From Mycobacteroides immunogenum (GTDB lineage Bacteria; Actinomycetota; Actinomycetes; Mycobacteriales; Mycobacteriaceae): a stretch of 64,000 nt of DNA. Below the pieces are notes generated by a model that saw nothing but the letters and a program-made list of their open reading frames with translations, ran no database searches and was not told the origin of the DNA. Positions within the stretch are counted from its first letter, which is position 1. Each line of letters starts with the position of its first letter. The DNA is taken from contig NZ_CP011530.1 of the NCBI RefSeq assembly GCF_001605725.1, positions 372,001 to 436,000 of the forward strand, read 5' to 3'. The position numbers and the translations under genes were made by a program. Below, in pieces: positions 8,324 to 16,594 of this stretch.

Positions 8324-8808
8324 TGAAATCCCTGGCGGTGCTTGCCCTCACGTTCGGCGTGGGGGCAAGCACCATCGGGTGCTCGGGAGCGAGCACTCCC
8401 ACAGCCCCGCTGTCGAGCACGATCAGCACCACGGCTCCGTCTCGTGCTCTGGTGGACGCGGCGGCTGTGTGGGCCGAGCACCCGCTGCCGCCGTGCCCTG
8501 ACTACCCCGGAGAACGAGGCGGAGCGACGCCTCCTGGACTCTCCTTGCCAGACCATGACAGTGTGGAGAAGCAGCTTGCTGGCGTGCAAAGCCCAGGAGA
8601 CGTGGGCTGGGTGCGAACCAAGCTCGGGTGGCTGACGCAATGGCTGTCGCAGACCCGTGGGGGAATCATCAAAGCCAACAACCCTACAGACACCTGGGCA
8701 CAAGACGACTTCAACGATTACGTCCAACACGTCAAGGCTGAACTGCAAGCGGGGCATGATGTCTCGGATTCAGCACTGGACGGCGACTACCCCGAGAGGT
8801 GCATCTGA
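8323..8808 (+). CDS. Lipoprotein, accessory gene 3 of 3
   Basis: The 161-aa protein is best started at ATG 8323, which overlaps the previous stop as TGATG and follows GAAGGAGAG; longer upstream frames start within the neighbour. The signal peptide ends in STIGC (Cys near residue 20), followed by a Ser/Thr/Pro linker and a soluble domain with Cys at PPCPDY and at the C-terminus. No known family is recognised. Confidence 0.6.
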   Translation: MKSLAVLALTFGVGASTIGCSGASTPTAPLSSTISTTAPSRALVDAAAVWAEHPLPPCPDYPGERGGATPPGLSLPDHDSVEKQLAGVQSPGDVGWVRTKLGWLTQWLSQTRGGIIKANNPTDTWAQDDFNDYVQHVKAELQAGHDVSDSALDGDYPERCI

Positions 8809-8809
8809 G

Positions 8810-10786
8810 ATGGCACCACAGCATGACCTTGAGAAGCCCATGGACGACCCTTACTCTCTGGTCGGGGATTCCTGGCCGTCTGAGAGCGAGAACTCGTACC
8901 ACACAGCGAAGGTCGCCGCCGAAGACGCCTCGACCGCTGCGTCCGTGCAGTCCGAGAGTGCGACGGACGCTGGCTCCAAGATGGGTGATGAGCACGGGAA
9001 GACCGCTGACGCGGTGTCCAGTGGATATAGTGCTGCCGCAAGGCAGTTGAGCGAACAGAGCCGAAACTTCACCACGATTTCCGCTTGGATGGAGGACGCG
9101 GCTGTCAAAGTGTTGGATGCCAAGCGGCACATCCGTCATCTCGTCCGCACCGCCACGCCGGAAATCCGCGACGCCCTGGATTCTGAACTCCACGGCACCC
9201 TCGTCCCCCCGTCATCCGCAGACCTAATCACCAAGTACCACAGTGACATTGCCACAGTCGCGAGCACTCTCACAGCCGACTTGGACGCGATTGGGCACTC
9301 GCTCGCGGGTGACCCTGGCGCTTCCCGCAGTCCGAGCTACACAAGTGTTTCCACAGCACCGACACCCGAACGCCCCGACCCCCACATGTCCGCCGCGTCC
9401 TACACGGGTGACCCCAATGCTCCCGCCGTCGAGCCGCAGCAGCTTCCCCCGATGCCCCGCGCCGTGAGCCCATCGACCGCCGAATCACCAAGCGGAGCAA
9501 GCGCTCCAAGTGCTCCGAGTGCGCCAGCCGCCCCACACTCCACTCTCGCCAACCTCATCGGCGGGCAGGGGAGTACCCCCACGGGCACCCCGACCACGGG
9601 CACCTCCACGCCGCACACCTCCTCCCCGAACACAGGCACGCCGAGCCCGCAAGCTCACCAGCCCACCGAGCGCCCCAATCCACCGAAACCCGCTGGGCTC
9701 CCGAACATCCCGAACATCTCGCTGCCAGACATCGCCGCTGCGGCAGAGACCATCACCACCGCCGTGTCCAGTGCCACGGCACACCAACTCTCCACGGCGG
9801 CTCCGAGCACGATCACGCCGAGCACCCCCGCGTCTACGGGCATCACCCCTGGCGTGCCTGGCACGTCTCCCACGGCACCCATGACTCCCATGACCCCAGG
9901 GCTCGCGCCCATCGGAGGAGGCGGAGGTCTCGCCACGCCCGCTGTCACGCAACCCGCACCCCAGGCGGCACCAGCCGCTCCGCCTGCTGCGTCCCAGCAG
10001 ACCCCGACTCGTGGTCCCGCCGCCGACCTGAACTGGATTCAGAGGAACTACGGACTCGCCCCTGGCGTGGAACTCCCGAAGCCCGAGCCCCTCTCTGTAC
10101 CAGCCCTTTTCATCGTTGACCTCCCCGAACACATGGCACGCCTGCACCGCGTGCTGGGCACCCTCCGTCAAGCTTTCGACGGCGCGGGATGGACTCCGCC
10201 CCTAGCTGTGGCGACCATCAAGAAGGGACTGGAATCCCGCACGGTCTACGTGACAGCGGATGCCATCTCCATCCACCCCGAGGGCGTTCTCTTGCCCTCG
10301 GGAGTCCTCCCGTTGGACGAGATTCCCAATGCACCAGCCAGTTCCGACCTTTCGGGAAGCATCATGGTCACCGACAAAATCAAGTCGCTCATTCCCCGTG
10401 GATGGGAAGTCCAAAGCATGTTGAGCACCCTGCCCGCCGACGAGAACCACCAGAGCCCCGAGCAATACCAGGAGTTAGTTGGGGCGGGTAAACTGTTGCC
10501 GTGCAAGGTGTCTCGTGGTCGGGATGACGTGGAGGTGGGTGAAGCCATGAGGGTGTTCGCACGTGCGGCGATTGGCTCGGCGGGATGCTCGGACTTGGAC
10601 GTGGAGAGTTCTCGGCTCCGAGGGAGTCGGTGGGTCGGCGTCCAGCCCTCGGGATACCTGGAGGTGCTGGGTCGTTGGTATCTCTCGGACGCCGCCGAGT
10701 CGATGAGCGAGGGGCGCTGGGGCGACGCCGTGTACGCCAGCGAGAAGTACCTGGGACTTGTAGAACCGAAATCACAAGCGGCATAA
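8810..10786 (+). CDS. Large modular protein: helical N-terminus, Pro/Ser/Thr linker, globular C-terminal domain
   Basis: The 658-aa product starts at ATG 8810 one base after the preceding stop, with GAGAGG upstream; a longer frame (8657) lies inside the neighbour and is rejected. Residues 1-170 are Ala/Ser-rich and helical, like WXG/EspB-type secreted substrates. Residues 180-410 are a low-complexity Pro/Ser/Thr/Gly linker. Residues 410-658 form a globular domain starting LNWIQRNYGLAPGVELP. No signal peptide is present. This architecture is common among type VII-secreted or ESX-associated mycobacterial proteins. I cannot name the C-terminal domain securely; DUF5631/5632-type mycobacterial domains are possible. 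Confidence 0.55.
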   Translation: MAPQHDLEKPMDDPYSLVGDSWPSESENSYHTAKVAAEDASTAASVQSESATDAGSKMGDEHGKTADAVSSGYSAAARQLSEQSRNFTTISAWMEDAAVKVLDAKRHIRHLVRTATPEIRDALDSELHGTLVPPSSADLITKYHSDIATVASTLTADLDAIGHSLAGDPGASRSPSYTSVSTAPTPERPDPHMSAASYTGDPNAPAVEPQQLPPMPRAVSPSTAESPSGASAPSAPSAPAAPHSTLANLIGGQGSTPTGTPTTGTSTPHTSSPNTGTPSPQAHQPTERPNPPKPAGLPNIPNISLPDIAAAAETITTAVSSATAHQLSTAAPSTITPSTPASTGITPGVPGTSPTAPMTPMTPGLAPIGGGGGLATPAVTQPAPQAAPAAPPAASQQTPTRGPAADLNWIQRNYGLAPGVELPKPEPLSVPALFIVDLPEHMARLHRVLGTLRQAFDGAGWTPPLAVATIKKGLESRTVYVTADAISIHPEGVLLPSGVLPLDEIPNAPASSDLSGSIMVTDKIKSLIPRGWEVQSMLSTLPADENHQSPEQYQELVGAGKLLPCKVSRGRDDVEVGEAMRVFARAAIGSAGCSDLDVESSRLRGSRWVGVQPSGYLEVLGRWYLSDAAESMSEGRWGDAVYASEKYLGLVEPKSQAA

Positions 10787-10795
10787 GGAGAGAAG

Positions 10796-11053
10796 ATGTA
10801 TACACCGAAGCAAAGTCGGGCAATCCAAGCGGCGTACGCCCGTGCGGCGGAACGGCGCGTGGCGCTCGATGCCGTGTTCGTGTGCATCGAGGCGACTGAT
10901 TGGGTCAACCGCCCGACCGCACACGAGGAGTTCATGTCCGCGATGAATGAACTCGACCGAATGCAGCGGGCGAGCAACGCGCAACTCGATTTCGAAATCG
11001 ACCTTGCGCTAGGAAAATTCGACAATCTGGCTGAGCTGGGGCGAGGTCAATGA
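10796..11053 (+). CDS. Small hypothetical protein of the element
   Basis: The 85-aa helical protein starts at ATG 10796 behind AAGGAGAG. It has no signal peptide or membrane segment. Its stop overlaps the next start (ATGA). It is the first of four tightly packed small genes. No family is recognised. Confidence 0.55.
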   Translation: MYTPKQSRAIQAAYARAAERRVALDAVFVCIEATDWVNRPTAHEEFMSAMNELDRMQRASNAQLDFEIDLALGKFDNLAELGRGQ

Positions 11054-11199
11054 GAACCCAAGAGGCGCTGGGGCAGCGCGCCGCCGAGCTGTCCGAGCGC
11101 TCCCGTGCCGCGAGTGCACGAGCAGCCGAGTCGTTGAAAGCACAGTGGCTGGCCGCGCCGAATGGAACTTATGTCATCGAGAAGAAGGAGAAGGACTGA
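11050..11199 (+). CDS. Very small helical protein (49 aa)
   Basis: ATG 11050 overlaps the preceding stop and its own TGA (11197-11199) overlaps the next ATG, so this 49-aa frame is held between two coupled genes. The peptide is Ala/Glu/Arg-rich and helical, ending in a Lys/Glu run whose codons also supply GAAGGAGAAGGA as ribosome-binding sequence for the next gene. Function unknown. Confidence 0.5.
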   Translation: MRTQEALGQRAAELSERSRAASARAAESLKAQWLAAPNGTYVIEKKEKD

Positions 11200-11480
11200 T
11201 GTCATCAACAGTTGCAACAACGGGTGACCCCATCGTGCAGCTCCACCGAGCCACTGCGCAGTCGGCGCGGTCGGCGGCGGGTGCTTTGCCTGTCGTGAGT
11301 GCGGTCGGTATAAGGGCGAGTCACGCGGGGATCCTGACCGACGCGCTGGCGGAGACACGGAAGGTGCTGGCCGAGCTGGCTCACGTAGGGGATGTTGGTG
11401 CGAGTGGTGCCGAGGGGCTGAGCGGCCAGGACCACGAGAGCGGTCAGAAGTTCGGGACGGTGAGGGAGGCCCGACGATGA
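11199..11480 (+). CDS. Small helical protein, possible partner of the EspC-like protein
   Basis: The 93-aa protein is started at ATG 11199, which follows a good binding site and overlaps the preceding stop; the upstream frame from 11145 has no support. It is Ala-rich with two probable helices and no signal peptide. Its stop overlaps the start of the EspC-like gene, so the two could be a pair, as is usual for WXG-type proteins. It lacks a WXG motif itself. Confidence 0.5.
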   Translation: MSSTVATTGDPIVQLHRATAQSARSAAGALPVVSAVGIRASHAGILTDALAETRKVLAELAHVGDVGASGAEGLSGQDHESGQKFGTVREARR

Positions 11481-11836
11481 CCGACCTGTTGCAGGTAGAC
11501 CCAGAGGCCCTGCTGAGCTTCGCACAACAGTTGGACGGGCGGGCCGACGACCTGGAAGCTGGCCTGGCAGCTCAGCGGATGAAGGTGGAATCGGTGGTCG
11601 CGCGGTCTGGGAGCTTGTACACCCGCGATGGGCGGGTGGCCCCCGTGTTCAAGCCGATGGGGAGCGCGCTGGCGGGGGTGCTTGATCACGCGGAAGAGAA
11701 CGTCGGCGCGGTCACGGCGACATTGAGGCATGACGCCGAGCTGCTCAGGGAGTTCGTCGCGCAGCACGAAGCCGCCGAGCAGCGAGCGGTGCACGGTTGG
11801 GAATCGGGCGAGCTTCAGGTGAAGCCTCGCGGGTAG
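11477..11836 (+). CDS. EspC/DUF2580-like (WXG-superfamily-like) protein
   Basis: The 119-aa protein begins MTDLLQVDPEALLSFAQQL, close to the usual start of mycobacterial EspC-type (DUF2580) proteins. It is predicted to be two long helices joined near residues 45-62, with no signal peptide. Such proteins are ESX-associated secreted partners. A clear YxxxD/E secretion signal is not visible at the C-terminus, so export is uncertain. Its presence on a conjugative element is notable because ESX systems influence mycobacterial conjugation. Confidence 0.55.
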   Translation: MTDLLQVDPEALLSFAQQLDGRADDLEAGLAAQRMKVESVVARSGSLYTRDGRVAPVFKPMGSALAGVLDHAEENVGAVTATLRHDAELLREFVAQHEAAEQRAVHGWESGELQVKPRG

Positions 11837-11851
11837 AGAAGGAGAGAAGTG

Positions 11852-11944
11852 ATGGAGAAGAACAGTCAGTGCGGGTGCTCGGAGCATCCCGTTTGGGATG
11901 TGCTCGATGAGCAGGGAGTCGAGTACGAGCGCATCGAGCAGTGA
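11852..11944 (+). CDS. Cys-containing micro-protein (30 aa)
   Basis: ATG 11852 follows GAAGGAGAG at good spacing and opens a 30-codon frame with a CGC motif near residues 7-9 and an acidic C-terminus. It is the last frame before the strong hairpin at 11,962. The good binding site is the main support; the peptide matches nothing I recognise. Confidence 0.4.
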   Translation: MEKNSQCGCSEHPVWDVLDEQGVEYERIEQ

Positions 11945-11961
11945 CGGAAGGACGAGAACCC

Positions 11962-11995
11962 AAGAAGCCCTCGTGGATGTCCACGGGGGCTTCTT
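11962..11995 (+). terminator. Strong hairpin terminator at end of element operon
   Basis: A 15-bp stem (11962-11976 with 11981-11995, one G-T pair) closes a 4-base ATGT loop and is followed by a short T-rich stretch. It lies 17 bases after the last small frame and would end the long plus-strand transcript. Confidence 0.8.
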
Positions 11996-12056
11996 TCTGC
12001 ACCAAGACCCCACGTCGTCCTGGCACCTAATGTGGGGAATTGGGGGGATTGATGTT

Positions 12057-12095
12057 TCAGGGGCGGCTCCCGATTTGCTCGAAAACCGCCCCTGA
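12057..12095. terminator. Hairpin beside the tRNA-Ser 3' end
   Basis: TCAGGGGCGG (12057-12066) and CCGCCCCTGA (12086-12095) make a perfect 10-bp stem with a 19-base loop, only 5 bases from the tRNA 3' end. It could terminate tRNA transcription, which runs leftward, or be an arm-type site of the integration region. There is no T-run. Confidence 0.5.
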
Positions 12096-12099
12096 CCTG

Positions 12100-12185
12100 C
12101 GGAGGATAGGGGATTTGAACCCCTGAGGGCTATTAACCCAACCCGCGTTCCAGGCGAGCGCCATAGGCCACTAGGCGAATCCTCC
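12100..12185 (-). tRNA. tRNA-Ser (anticodon GGA)
   Basis: On the minus strand the sequence folds with acceptor arms GGAGGAT/ATCCTCC, discriminator G, an anticodon arm CTCGC-CTGGAAC-GCGGG giving anticodon GGA, the long variable arm typical of Ser tRNAs, and a T-arm containing GGTTCAAATCC. CCA is not encoded. The 3' end faces the mobile element, so the gene is its probable attachment site. The MFS transporter gene ends 5 bases upstream of the tRNA 5' end, on the same strand. Confidence 0.95.
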
Positions 12186-12190
12186 GTCGG

Positions 12191-13405
12191 TCATGGTAGC
12201 GGACTGGACGGGGTGCTGATGTCCACCACTGCCTTGACCGGCCCCGATACCCGTCGTGAGCTGGCCACTAGGGCTGCTCCGCCGATCAGCGCGGCAACCA
12301 GGACACCCAGCAGCGGACGGAACCCGAGGGCGTGCGCAAGGTAGGGAGCCGAGCTGGCGCCCAGGAAGACGGTGAATCCGTACAGCGCGGTGCCCGCCCC
12401 GCGCCGGGGAGCTGCCCGATCGCCGAACATGGTGACCATCGCCGTGGAGGCGACGGCGATGCCGGCGACGAAGATATTGCTGCCGAGGATGATGATCGGC
12501 ACCGAGGTGGCTCCCAGCGCTTCGACCGCCAGCCCGGCCGCAGCCAGCAGATAACCGACCAGCGCCCCGGTGTCGGTGCCGACCTTGCTCACCCATGACC
12601 CCACGAACGGGGCCACCAACATGCCGGGAATGCCGGCCAGCCGAATGGTGGTGCCCATGGACTCGGGCAGGTGCAACGCCTCCACCAGCTGGGTGGCCAA
12701 GCCCGTGTACATCGCGACGAACGACAACATCAGCACGAAGACCGCAACCAGCGGCACCGCGATGTCGGCCCGGGTCAACAGGCGGGCCTGGGCGGCGAAG
12801 CCGGATATCACCCGGGAAGAGGGATCACCGCCGCGCTGCTCGTGCATGACGAGCGCCAGCAGTGCGACGTTGACCGCGAGCCCGGCGGCGCTCACCCAGA
12901 AGAGCCATTGCCAACCCCGTGCGTCAGTGATGACGGAAGCCATCACCTGGCCAAGCACACCCGCCATCAGGTAGGCGGTGGATACCGCGCCGATCGCGGT
13001 GGTCGCCGTCCGTCGCGGCAGCGCCTCCCCGAGATAGCTCAGTGCGGACGGCGAGAACGCGCCGCCGGCGAAACCTTGCAGCACCCGGAGCAATCCGAAG
13101 AGTGCGGGTGTCGGCGCGAAGGGCACCAGAAAGGTGAGGACGGCCATCGCGGTCACCCCGGTGAGCAGCACAGGACGACGGCCGAACCGGTCGGTGACGG
13201 GCCCGAACAGGAGGAAGCCCGCCGCGTAGCCGAAGAGTGCGGCAGACAGCGCGGGGGTCATGTTGTGCCCGGCGTAGGAGGCAGAGACGGCGTCGTGGAT
13301 CGGGATCCACACATAGAGCTGCATGGTGACCTGCAGCGCGCACAGCACGATCAGGACCACCCGCGTCACTTCTGCACTATTGGCCGGGCGCGGGCGCGGC
13401 GGCAA
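12191..13405 (-). CDS. Major facilitator superfamily transporter
   Basis: The 404-aa protein has about 12 hydrophobic segments and the MFS signature GPVTDRFGRRPVLL between segments 2 and 3. Overall it resembles the YnfM/arabinose-efflux-like drug:proton antiporters. It could export a product of the neighbouring gene cluster, but that link is only positional. It ends just before the tRNA-Ser and is divergent from the esterase gene across 81 bp. Confidence 0.85.
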   Translation of the reverse strand: MPPRPRPANSAEVTRVVLIVLCALQVTMQLYVWIPIHDAVSASYAGHNMTPALSAALFGYAAGFLLFGPVTDRFGRRPVLLTGVTAMAVLTFLVPFAPTPALFGLLRVLQGFAGGAFSPSALSYLGEALPRRTATTAIGAVSTAYLMAGVLGQVMASVITDARGWQWLFWVSAAGLAVNVALLALVMHEQRGGDPSSRVISGFAAQARLLTRADIAVPLVAVFVLMLSFVAMYTGLATQLVEALHLPESMGTTIRLAGIPGMLVAPFVGSWVSKVGTDTGALVGYLLAAAGLAVEALGATSVPIIILGSNIFVAGIAVASTAMVTMFGDRAAPRRGAGTALYGFTVFLGASSAPYLAHALGFRPLLGVLVAALIGGAALVASSRRVSGPVKAVVDISTPSSPLP

Positions 13406-13486
13406 CCATCAGTGGCATTGTCCGTCACGTCCGAGACCCACTGATTCCCAGCGATTCTCCAGAATGGCGAGGATGTTTTTTCAGGA

Positions 13487-14881
13487 ATGGCGGCGACAAT
13501 TCGGGGCGTGCCGCCGTCGGGGACATTGGTGCTGGCCGAGCTGCCCGCGTATGCGCGGAACAATCCGCTCTACGCGGGTCCTTCGCTCATCCACGGCTGG
13601 CTGCCGGTAGCGATTCAAATTCTGGCCGCGTTGGCGGTGGCTATCGGCCTCTACCGCCGGCCCCGGAGCTGGCTGCGGGTGTGGGTGCCCAGCGCCTTGC
13701 TATGCGGTGTGTCAGTAGGCGCGCTGGCGTACTGGTACATCACCTCGCAGGGGATGGCGGATAACCCTCCGCCAATCCTGCTGTGGGTGTGGATCGGTTT
13801 GGCCGCAGTGGCATTGGTGGTGCTGATCGCGGGCTGGATGCGCACGCGCTGGCCACGGCGCGGCGCCATGGTGTTGGCAGTGCCGCTGTGTCTGATCGCC
13901 GCCGCGACCGTGCTCAATCAGTGGATCGACTATTACGACACGCTGCGATTGGCCTGGGCGGCGGTGACCGCCGGTCCATTGCCCAACGAGGCAGACATGG
14001 CGACGGTGCGGGTTCTGAAAGGCAAGGGCACCACGGCAACCGGACGGATTGTTCCCGTCGATATTTCCGCGGATGAGTCGGGATTTCGGCACCGCACCGA
14101 GTACGTCTATCTGCCGCCCGCATGGTTCGCGCGGCCCGCGCCGCCGCCGCTTCCCGCCATCGTGATGATCTCCGGGGCGTGGTCGACGCCGGCTGACTGG
14201 GTGCGTCAGGGCAACGCGGCGGCCGCCATGGATCGCTTCGCGCAGTCTCATCAGGGCGCAGCACCGGTACTGGTCTTCGTCGACACCGGGGGCAGGTTCA
14301 ATAACGACACCGAATGCGTGAACGGGCCGCGCGGAAACGTTGCCGATCACATCACCAAAGAGGTTGTTCCGTACGTGAATTCAGAGTTTGGAACAAACGC
14401 CGTCGACTGGGGTGTGGTGGGTTGGTCAATGGGTGGGACCTGCGCGGCCGATCTGACGATCACCCACCCGGAGCTCTTCCACGCCTTCGTCGATATGGCA
14501 GGCGACCTCACGCCCAACGCGGGCACCAAGGATCAGACGGTGCAGCGGCTCTACGGCGGTGACGAAGACCAGTGGAGCCGATTCGACACACTGTCGGCGA
14601 TGCGTAGCCACGGACGGTATCAAGATGTGGCGGGCTGGCTGGACGTCTCGACCACCGCCAAGATCAGAGCAGGCCAGGAGCAGCTGACCGGCCCCGTCGC
14701 GGCGAGCCGGCTGTGCGAGGCCGCGCAATCGGTTGGAATCGAGTGCGCGGTGGTGCGGCGTACCGGCAACCACGATTGGGTGTACGCGCAAGAGGCCTTT
14801 GCGCAGGCCTTTCCCTGGATCGCCGGGCGGCTCGGTACGCCCGGCGTCGCGCGGATATCGCTGCCCGCTTCAGGGCCGTGA
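13487..14881 (+). CDS. Membrane-anchored alpha/beta-hydrolase (esterase family)
   Basis: The 464-aa protein has about four N-terminal membrane helices (residues 35-150) followed by an extracytoplasmic hydrolase domain. The nucleophile elbow GWSMGG and a late His in GNHDWVY are visible, the layout of the putative-esterase (mycolyltransferase/EstD) family. Membrane-tethered esterases of this type occur in mycobacterial envelopes; the substrate is unknown. ATG 13487 follows CAGGA. Confidence 0.7.
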   Translation: MAATIRGVPPSGTLVLAELPAYARNNPLYAGPSLIHGWLPVAIQILAALAVAIGLYRRPRSWLRVWVPSALLCGVSVGALAYWYITSQGMADNPPPILLWVWIGLAAVALVVLIAGWMRTRWPRRGAMVLAVPLCLIAAATVLNQWIDYYDTLRLAWAAVTAGPLPNEADMATVRVLKGKGTTATGRIVPVDISADESGFRHRTEYVYLPPAWFARPAPPPLPAIVMISGAWSTPADWVRQGNAAAAMDRFAQSHQGAAPVLVFVDTGGRFNNDTECVNGPRGNVADHITKEVVPYVNSEFGTNAVDWGVVGWSMGGTCAADLTITHPELFHAFVDMAGDLTPNAGTKDQTVQRLYGGDEDQWSRFDTLSAMRSHGRYQDVAGWLDVSTTAKIRAGQEQLTGPVAASRLCEAAQSVGIECAVVRRTGNHDWVYAQEAFAQAFPWIAGRLGTPGVARISLPASGP

Positions 14882-14947
14882 ATCGCAATCATTGGCAACG
14901 CAATCCGTCACGTTGTGAGGGGCTCGGCCATACCGCAAGATGTGTGC

Positions 14948-15922
14948 ATGCGCGCCGCCTATATCGAGCAGCGAGGACCAGCAGAAAACATCAGGTACGG
15001 CACGCTTCCGGAACCGGTCGTACGCGCGGGTGAAGTGCTTGTGCGGGTTGACGCGGTCGCGGTCAATCCGGTCGATACGTTCGTACGGTCGGGTTCGTAC
15101 CTCACCGAGATTCCGTTGCCGTTTGTGGTGGGACGTGACCTGGTGGGCACTGTCGCCGATGCCGCCGCGGGATTTCGGGCGGGGGATCGGGTGTGGTGCA
15201 GCAGCCTCGGGTACGACGGAAGGCAAGGTGCCACAGCAGAATTGGCTGCGGTCCCGGCAGAAAGATTATACGAGTTGCCGGCGCGGGTAGATCCGCTGAC
15301 CGCGGTCGCGGTCGCCCACCCCGCTTCCACGGCTTACCTGGCGACCGTCGAATACGGTGAGATCAAGGCCGGGGAAACGGTCTTGATCCTCGGCGCGGGC
15401 GGAAATGTCGGGTCGGTGGCCGTAGCGCTGGCGGTCCGCTCGGGTGCGCGGGTCATCGCGGTGGCATCGGGACGCAGTCTGGACAGATGCGCAGCGCTGG
15501 GAGCCGCCGAGGTGTACGACTACACCTCGGACTGGGTGCCGTCGGTCCGCAAGGCACACCACGGCGTCATCGATGTCTACCTGGATACCTCGGGTGTCAA
15601 CGACGTCGCCACAGCGGTCGATTTGCTTGCGCCGCATGGCCGGATCGTGCTGTTGTCGGGAGACGGGACGCCGGACACCCAGCGACCAGTACCGCTCGGG
15701 CCGCTGTACCGCAAGAGCGGCTCCATTCGCGGGTTTGTCATGTCCAGGGCGACCGTGCGTCAGCTCGCCGACGCCGCGCGGCGCACCGCGCTGCTGCTGG
15801 CCTCAGGCGAGATATCGCCGAACGCCATTGATCTCATGCAGTTTTCGGAAGCGGCACGGGCGCATCGGCGCATCGAGACCGAGGTCATGGGCGGCACCCG
15901 GCTGGTGCTGCTCCCCGCCTGA
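14948..15922 (+). CDS. Quinone oxidoreductase-like MDR family NADPH-dependent reductase
   Basis: The 324-aa protein is started at ATG 14948 (MRAAYIEQ); an upstream GTG at 14915 lacks a binding site. It shows the zinc-free medium-chain reductase layout: N-terminal GroES-like domain, VNPVDTFVRSGSY, and a Rossmann motif GAGGNVGSVAVALA near residues 150-165. Members reduce quinones or enones. It precedes operon A by about 120 bp and may be independent of it. Confidence 0.8.
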   Translation: MRAAYIEQRGPAENIRYGTLPEPVVRAGEVLVRVDAVAVNPVDTFVRSGSYLTEIPLPFVVGRDLVGTVADAAAGFRAGDRVWCSSLGYDGRQGATAELAAVPAERLYELPARVDPLTAVAVAHPASTAYLATVEYGEIKAGETVLILGAGGNVGSVAVALAVRSGARVIAVASGRSLDRCAALGAAEVYDYTSDWVPSVRKAHHGVIDVYLDTSGVNDVATAVDLLAPHGRIVLLSGDGTPDTQRPVPLGPLYRKSGSIRGFVMSRATVRQLADAARRTALLLASGEISPNAIDLMQFSEAARAHRRIETEVMGGTRLVLLPA

Positions 15923-15963
15923 TTCCTGCCCGCAACCAGGTGTTTACTGTCATCGCCGTACCG

Positions 15964-15996
15964 ACTTGACGGACCCGAAAATCAACTTGACGGACC
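15964..15996 (+). promoter_or_regulatory. Two direct repeats ACTTGACGGACC upstream of operon A
   Basis: The 12-mer occurs at 15964-15975 and again at 15985-15996, exactly 21 bp apart (two helical turns), within the 123-bp gap before the SRPBCC gene. Related TGACGGA-type sites occur before operon B and before the regulator gene. They could be activator binding sites; the TTGAC core could also serve as a -35 element. Confidence 0.5.
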
Positions 15997-16045
15997 TTTC
16001 GCGGATACATCGCTGCCCCTCAGCGCCGGTGCCAGCCTTTGATGC

Positions 16046-16594
16046 GTGACCCTCTTCGAAATCGAAACCAGCGCCTTCTGCCCCGCATCCCCCGACGAGC
16101 TGTACGCCTTGGTCAGCGACCTCCCCGAGAGTGGTCGATGGAGTCCCGAATGCATTGGTGGACAGTGGATATCCGGCGAACCGGGCCAGGTTGGCGCCCG
16201 CTTCCGCGGAAACAACAACCGTGCCACCGATGTCGTTGCCTGGGCGCCCGTGGTGCGTGGAGGATGGCAGACGGAAAGTGAGATCGTCGCCGCGCAAGCG
16301 CCGACTCAGTTCAGCTGGTCCATCCTGAACCGTTCCGGCGAACTGCAAGAGAGTGTTTGGAGCTACTTTGTGGACCCGGCCGAGGGCGGATCGACCCTGC
16401 GGCACCACTACCGGATGGGCAAGCCCACCGAAGGCATCACCGAGATCATGTCGCACCTCGACGAAGAGGGTAAGCAGCGATTTGTCCGTGAATGGGGTGA
16501 CAAGCTCCGCGTCGATATGCAGGCCACGGTCGACGCGATCGCACGCATCACCGAGGAGGCCAATATCGCCCAGGAAGCTGGAGCAACCCAATGA
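16046..16594 (+). CDS. SRPBCC (START/Bet v1-like) family protein, first gene of operon A
   Basis: The 182-aa protein starts at GTG 16046 and has the helix-grip features of SRPBCC proteins: N-terminal ASPDELYALVSDLPESGRW and Trp/Arg-rich middle strands. Such proteins bind hydrophobic or aromatic ligands or act as cyclases/aromatases. In this operon it may handle an aromatic intermediate. It overlaps the ligase gene by 4 bases (ATGA). Its catalytic role is not predictable from sequence. Confidence 0.7.
   Translation: MTLFEIETSAFCPASPDELYALVSDLPESGRWSPECIGGQWISGEPGQVGARFRGNNNRATDVVAWAPVVRGGWQTESEIVAAQAPTQFSWSILNRSGELQESVWSYFVDPAEGGSTLRHHYRMGKPTEGITEIMSHLDEEGKQRFVREWGDKLRVDMQATVDAIARITEEANIAQEAGATQ

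Larger units (their letters stand above)
1..12100. mobile_element. Integrated conjugative element (AICE-like), right-hand part ending at tRNA-Ser
   Basis: The segment carries the backbone expected of actinomycete integrative conjugative elements: a primase/helicase replication protein, a DUF2637 membrane protein and an FtsK/TraB-type translocase, followed by small accessory genes, all on the plus strand. It stops exactly where the 3' end of a minus-strand tRNA-Ser begins, the usual attachment position for tyrosine integrases. The left end lies outside the window, so integrase, excisionase and the second att site are not seen. After position 12,190 the content changes to chromosomal-type genes. 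An integrated plasmid or satellite-like island remains possible, but a single FtsK-type ATPase without relaxase or type IV secretion genes fits an AICE best. Confidence 0.75.

Noticed and set aside
12671..13444. 257-codon plus-strand frame opposite the MFS gene
   Set aside because: Gln/Arg/His-rich shadow sequence without motifs; the minus strand encodes a clear transporter.
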